A stretch of 64,000 bases of DNA from Variovorax sp. Root473 (GCF_001426505.1 NZ_LMEV01000017.1:970739-1034738); one strand, 5' to 3'; positions 16,654-26,169 are shown, counted from the stretch's first letter. Notes: a model not told the origin generated them from the letters alone. Translations and numbers: made by a program.

Positions 16654-17361
16654 ATGAAACTGCTGTCCCTGTTCGGGCTCGATGCCCGCATCCGCCGTTT
16701 GCGCATCGCCGCGGCCGAAGGTGCGCTGGCGGCCGAGGACCGGGTGCAGTTGCTGCGCATGGCCTGGGAGGACGAGAAGCAGCGCCTGAAGCTGACCCTG
16801 GTCCTGATCGTCGCCGTGCTGGGGCTGACCACCGTTGCGGTGGCGCTGCTCTCGATGGCGGTGGTCGTGCACTACTGGGACACGCCGTACCGCGTCACCG
16901 CCGCCTGGGTGGTGGCCGGGGTCTGGGCGGTGCTGTGGCTGGCGGCCGCCATCAGCCTGATGCGCAGCCTGAGCAACGCCTCCGACAGCTTCGTTCCGAC
17001 CTTTCAGGAGTTCGAGCGCGACTGGGCCTGGGTTCAGGATCGTTTCAACCTCGGCAAGGACCCGGAACTGGACGACGAGGCGCCGCGTGCGCCGCGCCCC
17101 GCCACGCGCGAAGAGCTGCTGGCCCGCATGGAGCGCCAGCGTGAACGCATCGCCACCTTGCAGGGCGGTCGCGACACGCAGCCGGCCTCCGGCGAGCCCG
17201 TCAACGAATCGCCTGCGGCCACGGCGTTGCGCGTTGCGCGCGAACACCCGGTGGCCGTCGGCGTCGCTGCTGCCGCGGCGGTGGCGGTGATCCGCCCGAA
17301 GCGGCTGCTGCGCTGGGCCACGGTCATTGCGCCCGTGCTCTGGCGCATGCGCCGAGGCTGA
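16654..17361 (+). CDS. YqjE-like (phage-holin superfamily) protein with YqjK-like C-terminus
   Basis: 235 residues. Two membrane helices (about 47-72 and 84-106) form the YqjE/holin_3_6 domain. The remaining 130 residues are cytoplasmic and include a basic coiled segment (REELLARMERQRERIATL) and a final hydrophobic stretch (VAVGVAAAAAVAVI), resembling a YqjK unit fused on. In E. coli yqjD, yqjE and yqjK are neighbours; here YqjE and YqjK appear joined. The holin name is a family label only; no phage genes are nearby. Confidence 0.78.
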   Translation: MKLLSLFGLDARIRRLRIAAAEGALAAEDRVQLLRMAWEDEKQRLKLTLVLIVAVLGLTTVAVALLSMAVVVHYWDTPYRVTAAWVVAGVWAVLWLAAAISLMRSLSNASDSFVPTFQEFERDWAWVQDRFNLGKDPELDDEAPRAPRPATREELLARMERQRERIATLQGGRDTQPASGEPVNESPAATALRVAREHPVAVGVAAAAAVAVIRPKRLLRWATVIAPVLWRMRRG

Positions 17362-17380
17362 GCCGACAAGAAGAACCGGC

Positions 17381-18460
17381 TCAGGCCCTGCGGCGATCCT
17401 GCTGCAGTGCCTGAGCTGTTTCGCGGACCAGCCCGGGGCCGCGATAGATCAGGCCGGTGTAGATCTGCACCACGTCCGCGCCTGCGGCAATCTTGGCCTT
17501 GGCATCCGCCGCACTCAGGATGCCGCCCACCCCGATGATCGGAAAGTCCTTGCCCAGGGCTGCGCGCAGTTGCGCGATCACCCGGTTGCTGGCTTCGCGC
17601 ACCGGCGCGCCCGAGAGGCCGCCGGCTTCCTGGGCGTGCGGCAGGCCCGCCACCGCATCGCGTGCGAGCGTGGTGTTGGTGGCGATCACGCCGTCCATGC
17701 CGTGGCGTTGCAGCGTGGCGGCAATCACCGCGACCTGTGCATCGTCGAGGTCGGGGGCGATCTTCACGAACAGCGGCGCGCGCTTGCCGTGGCGCTTGGC
17801 CAGTGCTTCGCGCCGCTCTGCGACGGCGCCCAGCAGAGCGTCAAGGGCTTCGTCGCTCTGCAGCGAACGCAGGTTGGCCGTGTTGGGGCTGGAGATGTTG
17901 ATCGTCACGTAGTCCGCGTGCGGGTAGACACCGTCCAGGCAGGCCAGGTAGTCGTCCACTGCGCGCTCGATCGGCGTGGCGGCGTTCTTGCCGATGTTCA
18001 GGCCCAGCAGCATGGGCGACTTGCCGCCACCCGCCTGCTTGCGAAAGCGCGCCTTCTGCACATTGGCCAGGAACGCGTCAAGCCCTTCGTTGTTGAAGCC
18101 CAGGCGGTTGATCAGCGCATCGCGCTGCGGCAGGCGGAACATGCGCGGCTTCGGGTTGCCGGGCTGGCCCTTGGGCGTGACCGTGCCGACCTCGACGAAA
18201 CCGAACCCCATGGCCGCGAAGGCGTCGATGCAGCGTGCGTTCTTGTCCAGCCCGGCGGCCAGGCCGACGCGGTTGGGGAAGCTCAGGCCCGCCAGCTGGA
18301 TGGGGTCTTCGACGCGCGCTGCCGCGTAGGCGCAGGCCAGGGGCGTGTTCTGGGTGCGAGCCAGCCCGTCGAGGGTGATCTCATGGGCGTGCTCGGGATC
18401 GAAACCGAACAGAAAAGGGCGGGCCAGGCCATAGAGCGAAGAGGGCAGCAGCAGGGGCAT
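17381..18460 (-). CDS. pyrD: Dihydroorotate dehydrogenase (quinone), class 2
   Basis: 359 residues from the ATG at 18460 (MPLLLPSSLYGLARPFLFGF). The N-terminal amphipathic segment is the membrane/quinone-tunnel region of class 2 enzymes, and the FMN barrel includes VGLAAGLDKNA, NISSPNT with the catalytic Ser, and GVGGI plus IYTGLIYRGP phosphate-binding loops. It oxidises dihydroorotate in pyrimidine synthesis and feeds ubiquinone. An upstream in-frame extension of 29 codons is rejected because it would run into the divergent rpiA start. Ends 20 bases from the convergent YqjE-like gene. Confidence 0.95.
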   Translation of the reverse strand: MPLLLPSSLYGLARPFLFGFDPEHAHEITLDGLARTQNTPLACAYAAARVEDPIQLAGLSFPNRVGLAAGLDKNARCIDAFAAMGFGFVEVGTVTPKGQPGNPKPRMFRLPQRDALINRLGFNNEGLDAFLANVQKARFRKQAGGGKSPMLLGLNIGKNAATPIERAVDDYLACLDGVYPHADYVTINISSPNTANLRSLQSDEALDALLGAVAERREALAKRHGKRAPLFVKIAPDLDDAQVAVIAATLQRHGMDGVIATNTTLARDAVAGLPHAQEAGGLSGAPVREASNRVIAQLRAALGKDFPIIGVGGILSAADAKAKIAAGADVVQIYTGLIYRGPGLVRETAQALQQDRRRA

Positions 18461-18500
18461 CGGATAATTCTCGACTTCAATGAGCCAAGGATTCTCCGCG

Positions 18501-19205
18501 ATGACCGCACCCACCTCCCCAACCCCTCTTTCCCAGGATGAACTCAAGGCCCAGGTCGGCCTTGCCGCGCTGGCCTACGTGGTCAAGGGCGAGATCGTCG
18601 GTGTGGGCACCGGCTCCACGGTCAACAAGTTCATCGACGCGCTGGCCACGATCAAGGACGAGATCAAGGGCGCTGTCTCCAGCTCGGTTGCGTCCACCGA
18701 GCGCCTGCGCGCGCTGGGCATCCCGGTGTTCGACAGCAACGAGGTGGAAGAACTGGCCGTGTACATCGACGGCGCCGACGAGATCGACCACCAGGGCTTC
18801 ATGGTGAAGGGCGGCGGCGCGGCGCTCACGCGCGAGAAAATCGTCGCGGCGCAGTCCAAGCGCTTCGTCTGCATTGCCGATGCTTCCAAGCTGGTCGAGA
18901 CGCTCGGCGCCTTTCCGCTGCCGGTGGAAGTGATCCCGATGGCGGCGCGGCGTGTGATGCGCCAGTTCGCCCGCCTGGGCGGTATCGCCCAGGTGCGCGA
19001 GAAAGACGGCCTGCCCCTGGTGACCGACAACGGCCAGCACATCGTCGACGTGACCGGTCTGCGGATCACCGACCCGCGCGCCTTCGAGTCCGAAGTGAGC
19101 CAGTGGCCCGGCGTGGTGACGGTAGGGGTCTTCGCCCACCAGAAGGCCGATGTGTGCCTGCTGGGCACGGCGTCGGGGGTGAAGACGATGCAGTTCGCCG
19201 GCTGA
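18501..19205 (+). CDS. rpiA: Ribose-5-phosphate isomerase A
   Basis: 234 residues from ATG 18501. An in-frame ATG at 18480 would add seven residues, but the later start has AAGGA nine bases before it and leaves room for divergent promoters. RpiA interconverts ribose-5-phosphate and ribulose-5-phosphate. Signatures are VGVGTGSTVNKFID, the DGADEID loop with catalytic Asp residues, and GGGAALTREKI with the catalytic Lys region. It is divergent from pyrD (40 bases between starts), linking pentose and pyrimidine supply by position. A strong terminator follows. Confidence 0.95.
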   Translation: MTAPTSPTPLSQDELKAQVGLAALAYVVKGEIVGVGTGSTVNKFIDALATIKDEIKGAVSSSVASTERLRALGIPVFDSNEVEELAVYIDGADEIDHQGFMVKGGGAALTREKIVAAQSKRFVCIADASKLVETLGAFPLPVEVIPMAARRVMRQFARLGGIAQVREKDGLPLVTDNGQHIVDVTGLRITDPRAFESEVSQWPGVVTVGVFAHQKADVCLLGTASGVKTMQFAG

Positions 19206-19220
19206 GCGGCGGCGATGCGA

Positions 19221-19248
19221 ACGGGGGCCAAGGCCCCCGTCATTTTTT
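19221..19248. terminator. Intrinsic terminator after rpiA
   Basis: ACGGGGGCC (19221-19229) pairs with GGCCCCCGT (19232-19240) and is followed by CATTTTTT. It overlaps the end of the convergent glutaredoxin-like gene. Confidence 0.8.
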
Positions 19249-19903
19249 AGAACTTGATGCCGGCCGGGTTGTTCGGGCCCGGTGCGTTCGAGGGCGGTGC
19301 CGGCGCGGGGTTCGGCGGCTGCAAGGGCGTGTCGGTCGCACGGGGCGCCGCCGCCGCCGGTGCCTGCTGCGCGACGAGCGGGCGCGCAGCCGGCGGCCGA
19401 TAGCCTGCGGGCAGGCTGTTGCTCTTGGGATAGCCGGCCGCGTCGAGGTAACGCGACCACTCCACATCCGAGAAGCCCTTGAGCTGCTGCGATCCGACGG
19501 TCAGCAGCGGCAGCGCGTTCTGTCCGCTCAGGCGCTGCAGGGCGTCGACGTCCTCGTTGCTCTTGATGGTGCGTTCCTCGAAGGGAATGCCGCGCGTGGT
19601 GAGCAGCGTGCGCGCCTCGTTGCAGGGGCCGCAGCTTTCGCCGCTGTACAGCGTGACGGGGTAGCGCTGTGCCACCTGTCGCAGTTCGTAGGGAAGCCCG
19701 CTGTTGGTCGGCGCGTTGACGCCGGCCGGCTGGGGCCCGCCCGTCGGCGCGTTGGTGACGACGGGGGGCTGGTCCGAGAACATGACCTTGCCGTTCTTGT
19801 CGACTTGGCGGTAGACCGCCTGCGCCAGCACGCTGGCCGTCGACAGCACGAGGACCAGGCCGATCAGGCCGCGCATCGGGAGTTTGTAAAAAGTCGGATA
19901 CAT
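19247..19903 (-). CDS. Secreted DUF4124-glutaredoxin domain protein
   Basis: 218 residues from ATG 19903. A signal peptide (hydrophobic RGLIGLVLVLSTASVLAQA) is followed by a short DUF4124 module (VYRQVDKNGKVMFSDQPP, about 30-50), then a glutaredoxin fold with redox motif SGESCGPCNEAR (about 88-99) and the cis-Pro region (NALPLLTVG). The last 55 residues are Pro/Ala-rich and disordered. It probably acts in the periplasm in thiol-disulfide chemistry, although glutaredoxins are normally cytoplasmic. An in-frame TTG at 19921 is possible. Lies 32 bases downstream of the oligopeptidase gene's start side, head to tail. Confidence 0.75.
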   Translation of the reverse strand: MYPTFYKLPMRGLIGLVLVLSTASVLAQAVYRQVDKNGKVMFSDQPPVVTNAPTGGPQPAGVNAPTNSGLPYELRQVAQRYPVTLYSGESCGPCNEARTLLTTRGIPFEERTIKSNEDVDALQRLSGQNALPLLTVGSQQLKGFSDVEWSRYLDAAGYPKSNSLPAGYRPPAARPLVAQQAPAAAAPRATDTPLQPPNPAPAPPSNAPGPNNPAGIKF

Positions 19904-19935
19904 ATCTCCCGAGTATCGCAAGCTTCAGCGCCGTA

Positions 19936-21993
19936 TCAAGCGGGCTGGGCCTGGGCCATGCCCTGATGTCGCAGCAGCGCATCAAGCTGCGGTTCGCGGC
20001 CCCGGAAGGCCTTGAACGAATCCATGGCGCTGCGGCTGCCGCCGGCCTCGAGGATGGCCTGGCGGTACTTGCGGCCGGTTTCGATGTTCGGCTCGCCGTC
20101 GGCGCCCACCGTTTCCTCGAAGGCCGCGTAGGCGTCGGCGCTCAGCACCTCGGCCCACTTGTAGCTGTAGTAGCCGGCCGCGTAGCCGCCCGAGAAGATG
20201 TGGCTGAAGGTGTTCGGCGTGCGACTGAAGGGCGGTGAGGGCATCACGGCCACTTCGGCGCGTACCTGGCCGAGCAGCGCCATCACGGCACCCGGGGTGG
20301 CGGCGGCGGCCTGGTGCTCGGTGTGCAGCAGCATGTCGAACAGCGAGAACTCGATCTGGCGCAGCGTCTGCAGCCCGCTCTGGAAGTTCTTGGCGGCGGT
20401 CATCTTGTCGAAGAGGGCGCGCGGCAGCGGCTCGCCGGTATCGACGTGGGCCGTCATGTGCGCGAGCACGTCCCACTCCCAGCAGAAGTTTTCCATGAAC
20501 TGGCTCGGCAGCTCGACCGCGTCCCACTCGACGCCGCTGATGCCCGACACGTCGCGCTCGTTCACCTGCGTGAGCATGTGGTGCAGGCCGTGGCCGAACT
20601 CGTGGAAGAGGGTGGTCACGTCGTCGTGCGTGAGCAGCGGCGGCTTGCCGTCCACACCGCTGGCGAAGTTGCAGACCAATTGCGCGACCGGCGTCTGCAG
20701 CACGCCGTCGTCGGGGCGCAGCCAGCGGGCGCGCACGTCGTCCATCCAGGCGCCGCCGCGCTTGGCGGCGCGGGCGGAGGGGTCGAGGTAGAACTGACCG
20801 ACCTTCTGGCCGGCGCGCTCGATGCGGTAGAACTCGACGCTCGGGTGCCAGGTGGGTGCGCTGTCGCGGTGGATCGACACTTCGAACAGCGTTTCGACGA
20901 TCTTGAACAGGCCCGCCATCACCTTCGGCGCCGGGAAGTACTGCTTCACCTCCTGCTCGCTGAAGGCGTAGCGCGCTTCCTTGAGCTTCTCGCCGACGTA
21001 GGTCCAGTCCCAGGCCTGCGGGTCGACGAGGTTCAGTTGCTCGGCCGCGAAGGCGCGCAGGTCGGCCAGGTCGCGCTCGCCGTAGGGCTTGGCCTTGGCG
21101 GCGAGGTCGCGCAGGAACTTGACGACCTGCTTGGGCGATTCGGCCATCTTGGGCACGACCGAGAGCTCGCCGAAATTCTTGTAGCCCAGCAGCTTCGATT
21201 CTTCTTCGCGCAGCGCGAGGATCTCGGTGATGAGTGCGGTGTTGTCGAACTTCGGATCGCCGAGTTCGCTGGCGCGCGTGACGTAGGCGCGGTAGAGCGT
21301 TTCGCGCAGTGCACTGCTCTTGGCGAACTGCATCACCGGCAGGTAGCAGGGCATCTTGAGCGTGAGCTTGTAGCCTTGCTTGCCCTCGGCCTCGGCGGCA
21401 GCGCGCGCGGCGCTCACCACGTCTTCGGGCACGCCGTCGAGCTCACCCAGCTGCGCGTAGTGCGCGAAGGCGTCGGTGGCGTCGAGGGCGTTCTCGCTGA
21501 ACTTCTGGCTCAGCTCGGCCTGGCGTTCCTGGATGTCGGCAAAGCGCTGCTTGGCCTCACCCTGCAGCTCGGCGCCGCCGAGCACGAAGTTGCGCACGGC
21601 ATTCTTGTGCGCCTGGCGCTGCTCGGGATTCAGCGTGGCCGGATCGATGGCCTTGTACTTGGCGTACAGCCGCTCGTCGGAACCCAGGCGGGTCCAGAAC
21701 GCGGTCACGCGCGGCATGGCCTCGTTGTAGGCGGCGCGCAGCTCGGGCGTGTCGGCCACGGCGTTGAGGTGGCCGACGGCGCCCCAGGCGCGGCTGAAGC
21801 GTTCGGAGGCCACGTCGAGCACCTTGGAGATCGCGAGCCAATCGGCCGGGAATTCGGGCGCCGTGACCGTCTGCAGCGCGGCCTCGGCATCGGCCAGCAG
21901 CGCGTCGACCGCGGGCGATACATGCTCGGGCCTGATGCGGTCGAACAGCGGGAGGTCGGTGAAGTCGAGGAGGGGGTTGTTCGTCATGGCCAT
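19936..21993 (-). CDS. prlC: Oligopeptidase A (M3 metallopeptidase)
   Basis: 685 residues, the usual OpdA/PrlC length. The zinc motif HEFGH lies in TTLFHEFGHGLHHML with a downstream Glu (GVEWDAVELPSQ) as third ligand region. The enzyme cleaves short peptides in the cytoplasm, including signal-peptide remnants. It starts eight bases after folD ends (minus strand), so the two are probably one transcript. Confidence 0.95.
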   Translation of the reverse strand: MAMTNNPLLDFTDLPLFDRIRPEHVSPAVDALLADAEAALQTVTAPEFPADWLAISKVLDVASERFSRAWGAVGHLNAVADTPELRAAYNEAMPRVTAFWTRLGSDERLYAKYKAIDPATLNPEQRQAHKNAVRNFVLGGAELQGEAKQRFADIQERQAELSQKFSENALDATDAFAHYAQLGELDGVPEDVVSAARAAAEAEGKQGYKLTLKMPCYLPVMQFAKSSALRETLYRAYVTRASELGDPKFDNTALITEILALREEESKLLGYKNFGELSVVPKMAESPKQVVKFLRDLAAKAKPYGERDLADLRAFAAEQLNLVDPQAWDWTYVGEKLKEARYAFSEQEVKQYFPAPKVMAGLFKIVETLFEVSIHRDSAPTWHPSVEFYRIERAGQKVGQFYLDPSARAAKRGGAWMDDVRARWLRPDDGVLQTPVAQLVCNFASGVDGKPPLLTHDDVTTLFHEFGHGLHHMLTQVNERDVSGISGVEWDAVELPSQFMENFCWEWDVLAHMTAHVDTGEPLPRALFDKMTAAKNFQSGLQTLRQIEFSLFDMLLHTEHQAAAATPGAVMALLGQVRAEVAVMPSPPFSRTPNTFSHIFSGGYAAGYYSYKWAEVLSADAYAAFEETVGADGEPNIETGRKYRQAILEAGGSRSAMDSFKAFRGREPQLDALLRHQGMAQAQPA

Positions 21994-22001
21994 GGAAGAA
22001 A

Positions 22002-22853
22002 TTACTTGGCGGCGCGTTCGGCCGCTTCAAGGGTGTTGACGAGCAACATGGCGCGCGTCATCGGGCCGACGCCGCCGGGCACGGGGGTGATCCAGCCGGC
22101 CACTTCCTTCACGCCGTCGAAATCGACGTCGCCGGCCAGCTTGCCGTCGGCCTTGCGGTTCATGCCCACGTCGATGACGACGGCACCGGGCTTCACCATG
22201 TCGGCGGTCAGCAGGTCGAGCTTGCCCACGGCGGCGACGACCACGTCGGCCTGGCGCGTGAGGGCGCCCAGGTCTTGCGTGGCGCTGTGGCAAATGGTCA
22301 CGGTGGCGCTCTTGGCGAGCAGCATCATGGCCATCGGCTTGCCGACGATGTTGCTGCGGCCGATGACCACCGCGTGCTTGCCGCGCAGGTCGTAGCCGAT
22401 CGATTCGAGCATCTTCATGCAGCCGTGCGGCGTGCAGGGCCAGAAGCCCGGGGCGCCGGTCATCAGCGCGCCGGCGCTGGCGACGTGAAAGCCGTCGACG
22501 TCCTTGGCGGGCGAGATGGTCTCGATGACCTTCTGGCTGTCCATGTGCCTGGGCAGCGGCAACTGAACGAGGATGCCGTGCACCTTGGGGTCGTCGTTGA
22601 GGGCACGGATGCGCGCCAGCAGATCGGCCTCGCTCAGGTCGGCGGGGTAGGTCTCGAGCGTGGCCTGCAGGCCGGTCTCGGTGCTGTCGTTGACCTTGTG
22701 CTTCGTGTAGACCTGACTCGCCGGATCGCTGCCCACCAGGATGATGGACAGGGCCGGGTTCACGCCGCGGGCCTTCAGCGCCGCGGTGCGGCCGGACACC
22801 TCGGCGCGGATGGTTTTGGCGAGGGCGTTGCCATCGATCAGTTGGGCGGTCAT
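22002..22853 (-). CDS. folD: Bifunctional methylenetetrahydrofolate dehydrogenase/cyclohydrolase
   Basis: 283 residues, standard FolD size. It makes 10-formyl-THF from methylene-THF. The catalytic Lys region is VYTKHKVNDST, the second signature is GVGPMTRAMLLVNT (PGGVGPMT), and the nucleotide site is VVIGRSNIVGKPMAMML. Upstream on the minus strand is the response regulator gene, 80 bases away; downstream is prlC. Confidence 0.96.
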   Translation of the reverse strand: MTAQLIDGNALAKTIRAEVSGRTAALKARGVNPALSIILVGSDPASQVYTKHKVNDSTETGLQATLETYPADLSEADLLARIRALNDDPKVHGILVQLPLPRHMDSQKVIETISPAKDVDGFHVASAGALMTGAPGFWPCTPHGCMKMLESIGYDLRGKHAVVIGRSNIVGKPMAMMLLAKSATVTICHSATQDLGALTRQADVVVAAVGKLDLLTADMVKPGAVVIDVGMNRKADGKLAGDVDFDGVKEVAGWITPVPGGVGPMTRAMLLVNTLEAAERAAK

Positions 22854-22933
22854 CGGTTTTGATTTTCCAAGTAAAAACGCCCGCTTGCGCAGGCGTGGGG
22901 AAGGGGCGTGGCTATCGGCGGGATAGCGGCAGT

Positions 22934-23569
22934 TCAGGAGGCCTTGGCCGCGGGAGCCGCCTGCCCGAGCGCGATCTTGAGCAGATCGGCCACGGTGTTG
23001 GCGTTGAGCTTTTCCATGATGTTGGCGCGGTGCGCCTCCACCGTCTTGATGCTGATGCCCAGGTCGTCGGCGATCTGCTTGTTCAGGCGGCCGGCGACGA
23101 TGCGCTCGAGCACCTGCGCCTCGCGGCCCGTGAGCTTGGACAGCAGCGCGTCGCGGCTGGCCGACTGCTGGTGCTGCGTGAAGGCGCCGCGTGCGTGTTC
23201 GAGCATGCGCTCGACCAGCGACACGAGTTCTTCGTCGTTGAAGGGCTTCTGGATGAAGTCCATCGCGCCCTTCTTCATGCTGTCGACCGCCATCGGCACA
23301 TCGCCGTGGCCGGTGATGACCACGATCGGCAACGGAGAGCGCCGTTCGATCAGCCGATCCTGCAATTCGAGGCCGGTCATGCCGGCCATGCGGATATCGA
23401 CGATCAGACAGGCGACTTCGCGCGGGTCGTATCGGGAGAGAAAGGATTCGGCGGATTCGAAACAGCGGACTCTGTAGTCCTTGCCTTCGAGCAGCCATTG
23501 CAGTGAATCGCGGACGGCTTCGTCGTCATCGACGACATAGACCGTGCCCTTCTTCGGAATCAAACTCAT
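22934..23569 (-). CDS. FixJ/NarL-type response regulator
   Basis: 211 residues. Receiver domain about 9-122 with acidic pocket VVDDDEA, phospho-acceptor Asp in CLIVDIRMAGMTG, Thr in VVITGHGDV and Lys in FIQKPF; LuxR-type helix-turn-helix at the C-terminus (LTGREAQVLERIVAGRLNKQIADDLGISIKTVEAHR). Its start overlaps the stop of the sensor kinase by four bases (ATGA). The pair forms one two-component system; the FixJ/TtrR likeness suggests a response to redox or an electron acceptor, but the target genes cannot be inferred. Confidence 0.92.
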   Translation of the reverse strand: MSLIPKKGTVYVVDDDEAVRDSLQWLLEGKDYRVRCFESAESFLSRYDPREVACLIVDIRMAGMTGLELQDRLIERRSPLPIVVITGHGDVPMAVDSMKKGAMDFIQKPFNDEELVSLVERMLEHARGAFTQHQQSASRDALLSKLTGREAQVLERIVAGRLNKQIADDLGISIKTVEAHRANIMEKLNANTVADLLKIALGQAAPAAKAS

Positions 23570-26106
23570 GCAGGTACCTTTGCCTCGTCGCTTGCTACGG
23601 AACTGATAGCGTCCAACACCGGAATCCAGAAGGAAAAACGGCATCCGATCACATCCGGGCCATTGTAGATGTTCTCCGCCTGCATCCGGCCGCGGTGCGA
23701 CTCGACGATGGTGCGGCACAAATTGAGCCCGATGCCCATGCCCTCGGGCTTGGTGGAGAAGAAGGCCTCGTAGAGCCGGTCCATCACTTCTGGCGAGAGG
23801 CCCTTGCCCGTGTCCTGCACCGAGAACTCGATGGCGTTCTGCCCCTCGATGACCTTGGGCAGCACGCGCAGCTCGACGCTGCGGCGCGCCAGCGGGCGGT
23901 CGGCGATGTCGATGGATTCGGCCGCGTTCTTCAGCAGGTTGACCATCACCTGCTCGATGAGGATCGGGTCGACGCGCACCACCGGCAGCCGTGCGGCCAC
24001 GTAGTGATTCAGGCGCACGTTGCGCCGGCGCAGCTCGATGCCCGCGAGTTCGACCGCCTCGCTCACCATGGTGGCGACGTCGGCTGGCGTGCGGTTGGGC
24101 TCGCTGCGCTTCACGAAGGAGCGGATGCGCTGGATGATCTGGCCCGCGCGCTGCGCCTGCTTCGAGGTTTTCTCGAGCGCGGCGAGCAGGGCGTCGTTGT
24201 CGATCGTCTGGCCCTTGATGCGCGACATCATCCCGTTGCAGTAGTTGGCGATGGCCGTGAGCGGCTGGTTGAGTTCGTGCGCCACGCTCGACGCCATTTC
24301 GCCCATCGTGATCAGGCGGCTCGCGGCCTGCGCCTTGTCGGCCTGTGCGGCCGCCTGCTCTTCGGCGTCGCGGCGCGGCGTGATGTCGGTGGCGATCACC
24401 AGCTGCGCCAGTCGGCCGTCGACCCAGGTCAGGTAGCGCGAGCGCACCTCGAGCCACTTGCCCAGGTGCGGCACGAAGATCTCGTTGTTCGCGGTCTGTG
24501 CGGCGGTCAGCGTGTCGATCGGCAGGCCGGCGTAGGGGTCGACGTCGTCCAGGCCCTCGTCGTGCGCGTTCGATGGCGGCACGCCGGCCTGCGCCACCAT
24601 GCCCAGGTGGCCCACGGTATCGGAGCCGAACCACAGGCGGTACAGCTTGTTGGCGAACAGCAGCTCTTCGCTGCCGATGGGTGCGACCGACACGGCGGCG
24701 TCGAGCGCTTCGAGCACGGTGGTGAAGCGTTCGTACGAGGCGGACAGCTGTTCGCGGATGCGCGTGGGCTCGGTGATGTCGGTCATCGACGTCATCCAGC
24801 CGGTCTGGTGGCCGCGCGCATCGATCAGCGGCGACACGTACAGGCGCGCGTTGAACACGCTGCCGTTCTTGCGCTTCACGCGCACCTGGAAGCCGCCGGG
24901 CAGGGCGCGGCCGTGCAGTTCCTCTTCGAGGCGCTCGTTCATCACCTCGCGGTCGGATTCGAGCCAGTAGGGGAAGGGAGGCGTCTGGCCGACCAGTTCG
25001 TCTTCGCTCCAGCCCGTCATGGCGCAGAACGCGGCGTTCACGTAGGTGATGCGGCCTTGCAGGTCGAGCACGCGCATGCCGGTGAGCATGGAGTTTTCCA
25101 TTGCGCGGCGGAAGTTGGTCTCGGCCACGAGCCGCTGCTGCGCCTGCAGGCGGCGGCGCGTGTGGCGCCAGGTGCCGATCAGCATCCAGCTGGTCATCAC
25201 GCTGAGGGCGCATACGAGCCAGAAGAGGCCATTGCCCACCACGCCCTGCGAGGTGCGGTAGGCCTGCGCACGCAGCATCAGCGCATTGCCCACGGGCGAC
25301 ACCGGCACTTCGTATTCGTTGGTGGCTTCGGTCCAGGGCAGCAGGCGGGTGCCGCTGTTCTTCAGCGGCGTGGTGTTGCCGGCGATGACGTTGCCCTTGG
25401 CGTCGAGCAGTGAGACGGCGTAGCGCGCCTGCACCTCGGAGGGCATGCCGTAGCGCAGCAGGCCGTCGATGGAGAACTCGCCGAGCACCACGCCCGCGAA
25501 CAGGCCCTGGTCGAACAGCGGAATATGCAGTTGCAGCATCGCGGCGGGCTCGCCGCCGGCCACGGGCTGCGAGTACACCGGCTGGCGCAGCTCTCGCGCC
25601 AAGGCGTAGTTGCTTTCGATGTCGCCGGGGCGCAGCACATCGCCGATGAGGTGCTGCTGCGCCGGATGCACGCTGGGCGCGGCGTAGCCGGCCTTGAAGC
25701 GGCGGCGGTCGTCGATCCAGCTGATGGTCTGCAACTCGGGGAACTGGCTCACCAGCGATTCGGCGCGGCTCGTGAACTCGACCGGGTCGATCTCGCGGTT
25801 GGAGGCATCGCGGGCGATCCGCATCAACTGCTCCTGCCGCTCCAGCAGGCGCAGGCGCATGCGCTGCTGGGCGTACTCGACATCGCGGCGCACCGACTCC
25901 TGCTCGCGCTCGACTTCTTCGGAGCGCAGGTACCAGAACGCCGACACGATGGCCGCCAGAAACAGCAGCACGGCCGCCATCGGCGCGAGCATCGCGACGG
26001 CGTCCTGCAGCACGGGCGTCTGCTTGCGCCACCACGTGCGCCACCAGGACAGCGGCGAGGCTTTGACGGCACTGCGGGCGACCGCGAGCGGGGAGGAAAG
26101 GGGCAT
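23566..26106 (-). CDS. PAS-domain sensor histidine kinase with extracytoplasmic domain
   Basis: 846 residues. Membrane helices at about 37-60 and 295-318 enclose a roughly 235-residue periplasmic sensor. Two PAS domains follow (about 340-460, including ENSMLTGMRVLDLQGRITYV, and 470-590), then HisKA with phospho-acceptor His610 in SSVAHELNQPL, and a HATPase domain (NLLKNAAES, DTGKGL, GMGIGLNLCRTI). It partners the overlapping response regulator. The architecture resembles FixL/DctB-type kinases without the haem-binding His being assignable. Divergent from the PDH operon, 183 bases away. Confidence 0.9.
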   Translation of the reverse strand: MPLSSPLAVARSAVKASPLSWWRTWWRKQTPVLQDAVAMLAPMAAVLLFLAAIVSAFWYLRSEEVEREQESVRRDVEYAQQRMRLRLLERQEQLMRIARDASNREIDPVEFTSRAESLVSQFPELQTISWIDDRRRFKAGYAAPSVHPAQQHLIGDVLRPGDIESNYALARELRQPVYSQPVAGGEPAAMLQLHIPLFDQGLFAGVVLGEFSIDGLLRYGMPSEVQARYAVSLLDAKGNVIAGNTTPLKNSGTRLLPWTEATNEYEVPVSPVGNALMLRAQAYRTSQGVVGNGLFWLVCALSVMTSWMLIGTWRHTRRRLQAQQRLVAETNFRRAMENSMLTGMRVLDLQGRITYVNAAFCAMTGWSEDELVGQTPPFPYWLESDREVMNERLEEELHGRALPGGFQVRVKRKNGSVFNARLYVSPLIDARGHQTGWMTSMTDITEPTRIREQLSASYERFTTVLEALDAAVSVAPIGSEELLFANKLYRLWFGSDTVGHLGMVAQAGVPPSNAHDEGLDDVDPYAGLPIDTLTAAQTANNEIFVPHLGKWLEVRSRYLTWVDGRLAQLVIATDITPRRDAEEQAAAQADKAQAASRLITMGEMASSVAHELNQPLTAIANYCNGMMSRIKGQTIDNDALLAALEKTSKQAQRAGQIIQRIRSFVKRSEPNRTPADVATMVSEAVELAGIELRRRNVRLNHYVAARLPVVRVDPILIEQVMVNLLKNAAESIDIADRPLARRSVELRVLPKVIEGQNAIEFSVQDTGKGLSPEVMDRLYEAFFSTKPEGMGIGLNLCRTIVESHRGRMQAENIYNGPDVIGCRFSFWIPVLDAISSVASDEAKVPA

Positions 26107-26169
26107 GGGCGGAGTTTAGGGGATGGCCCCTCCTGGCGAAGAGGCTCTGCCTCGGACGTGCCTCTTGAT

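Noticed and set aside
16654..17361. Prophage holin
   Set aside because: The holin label is a superfamily name; the context is the YqjD/YqjE stress pair and no phage genes are near.
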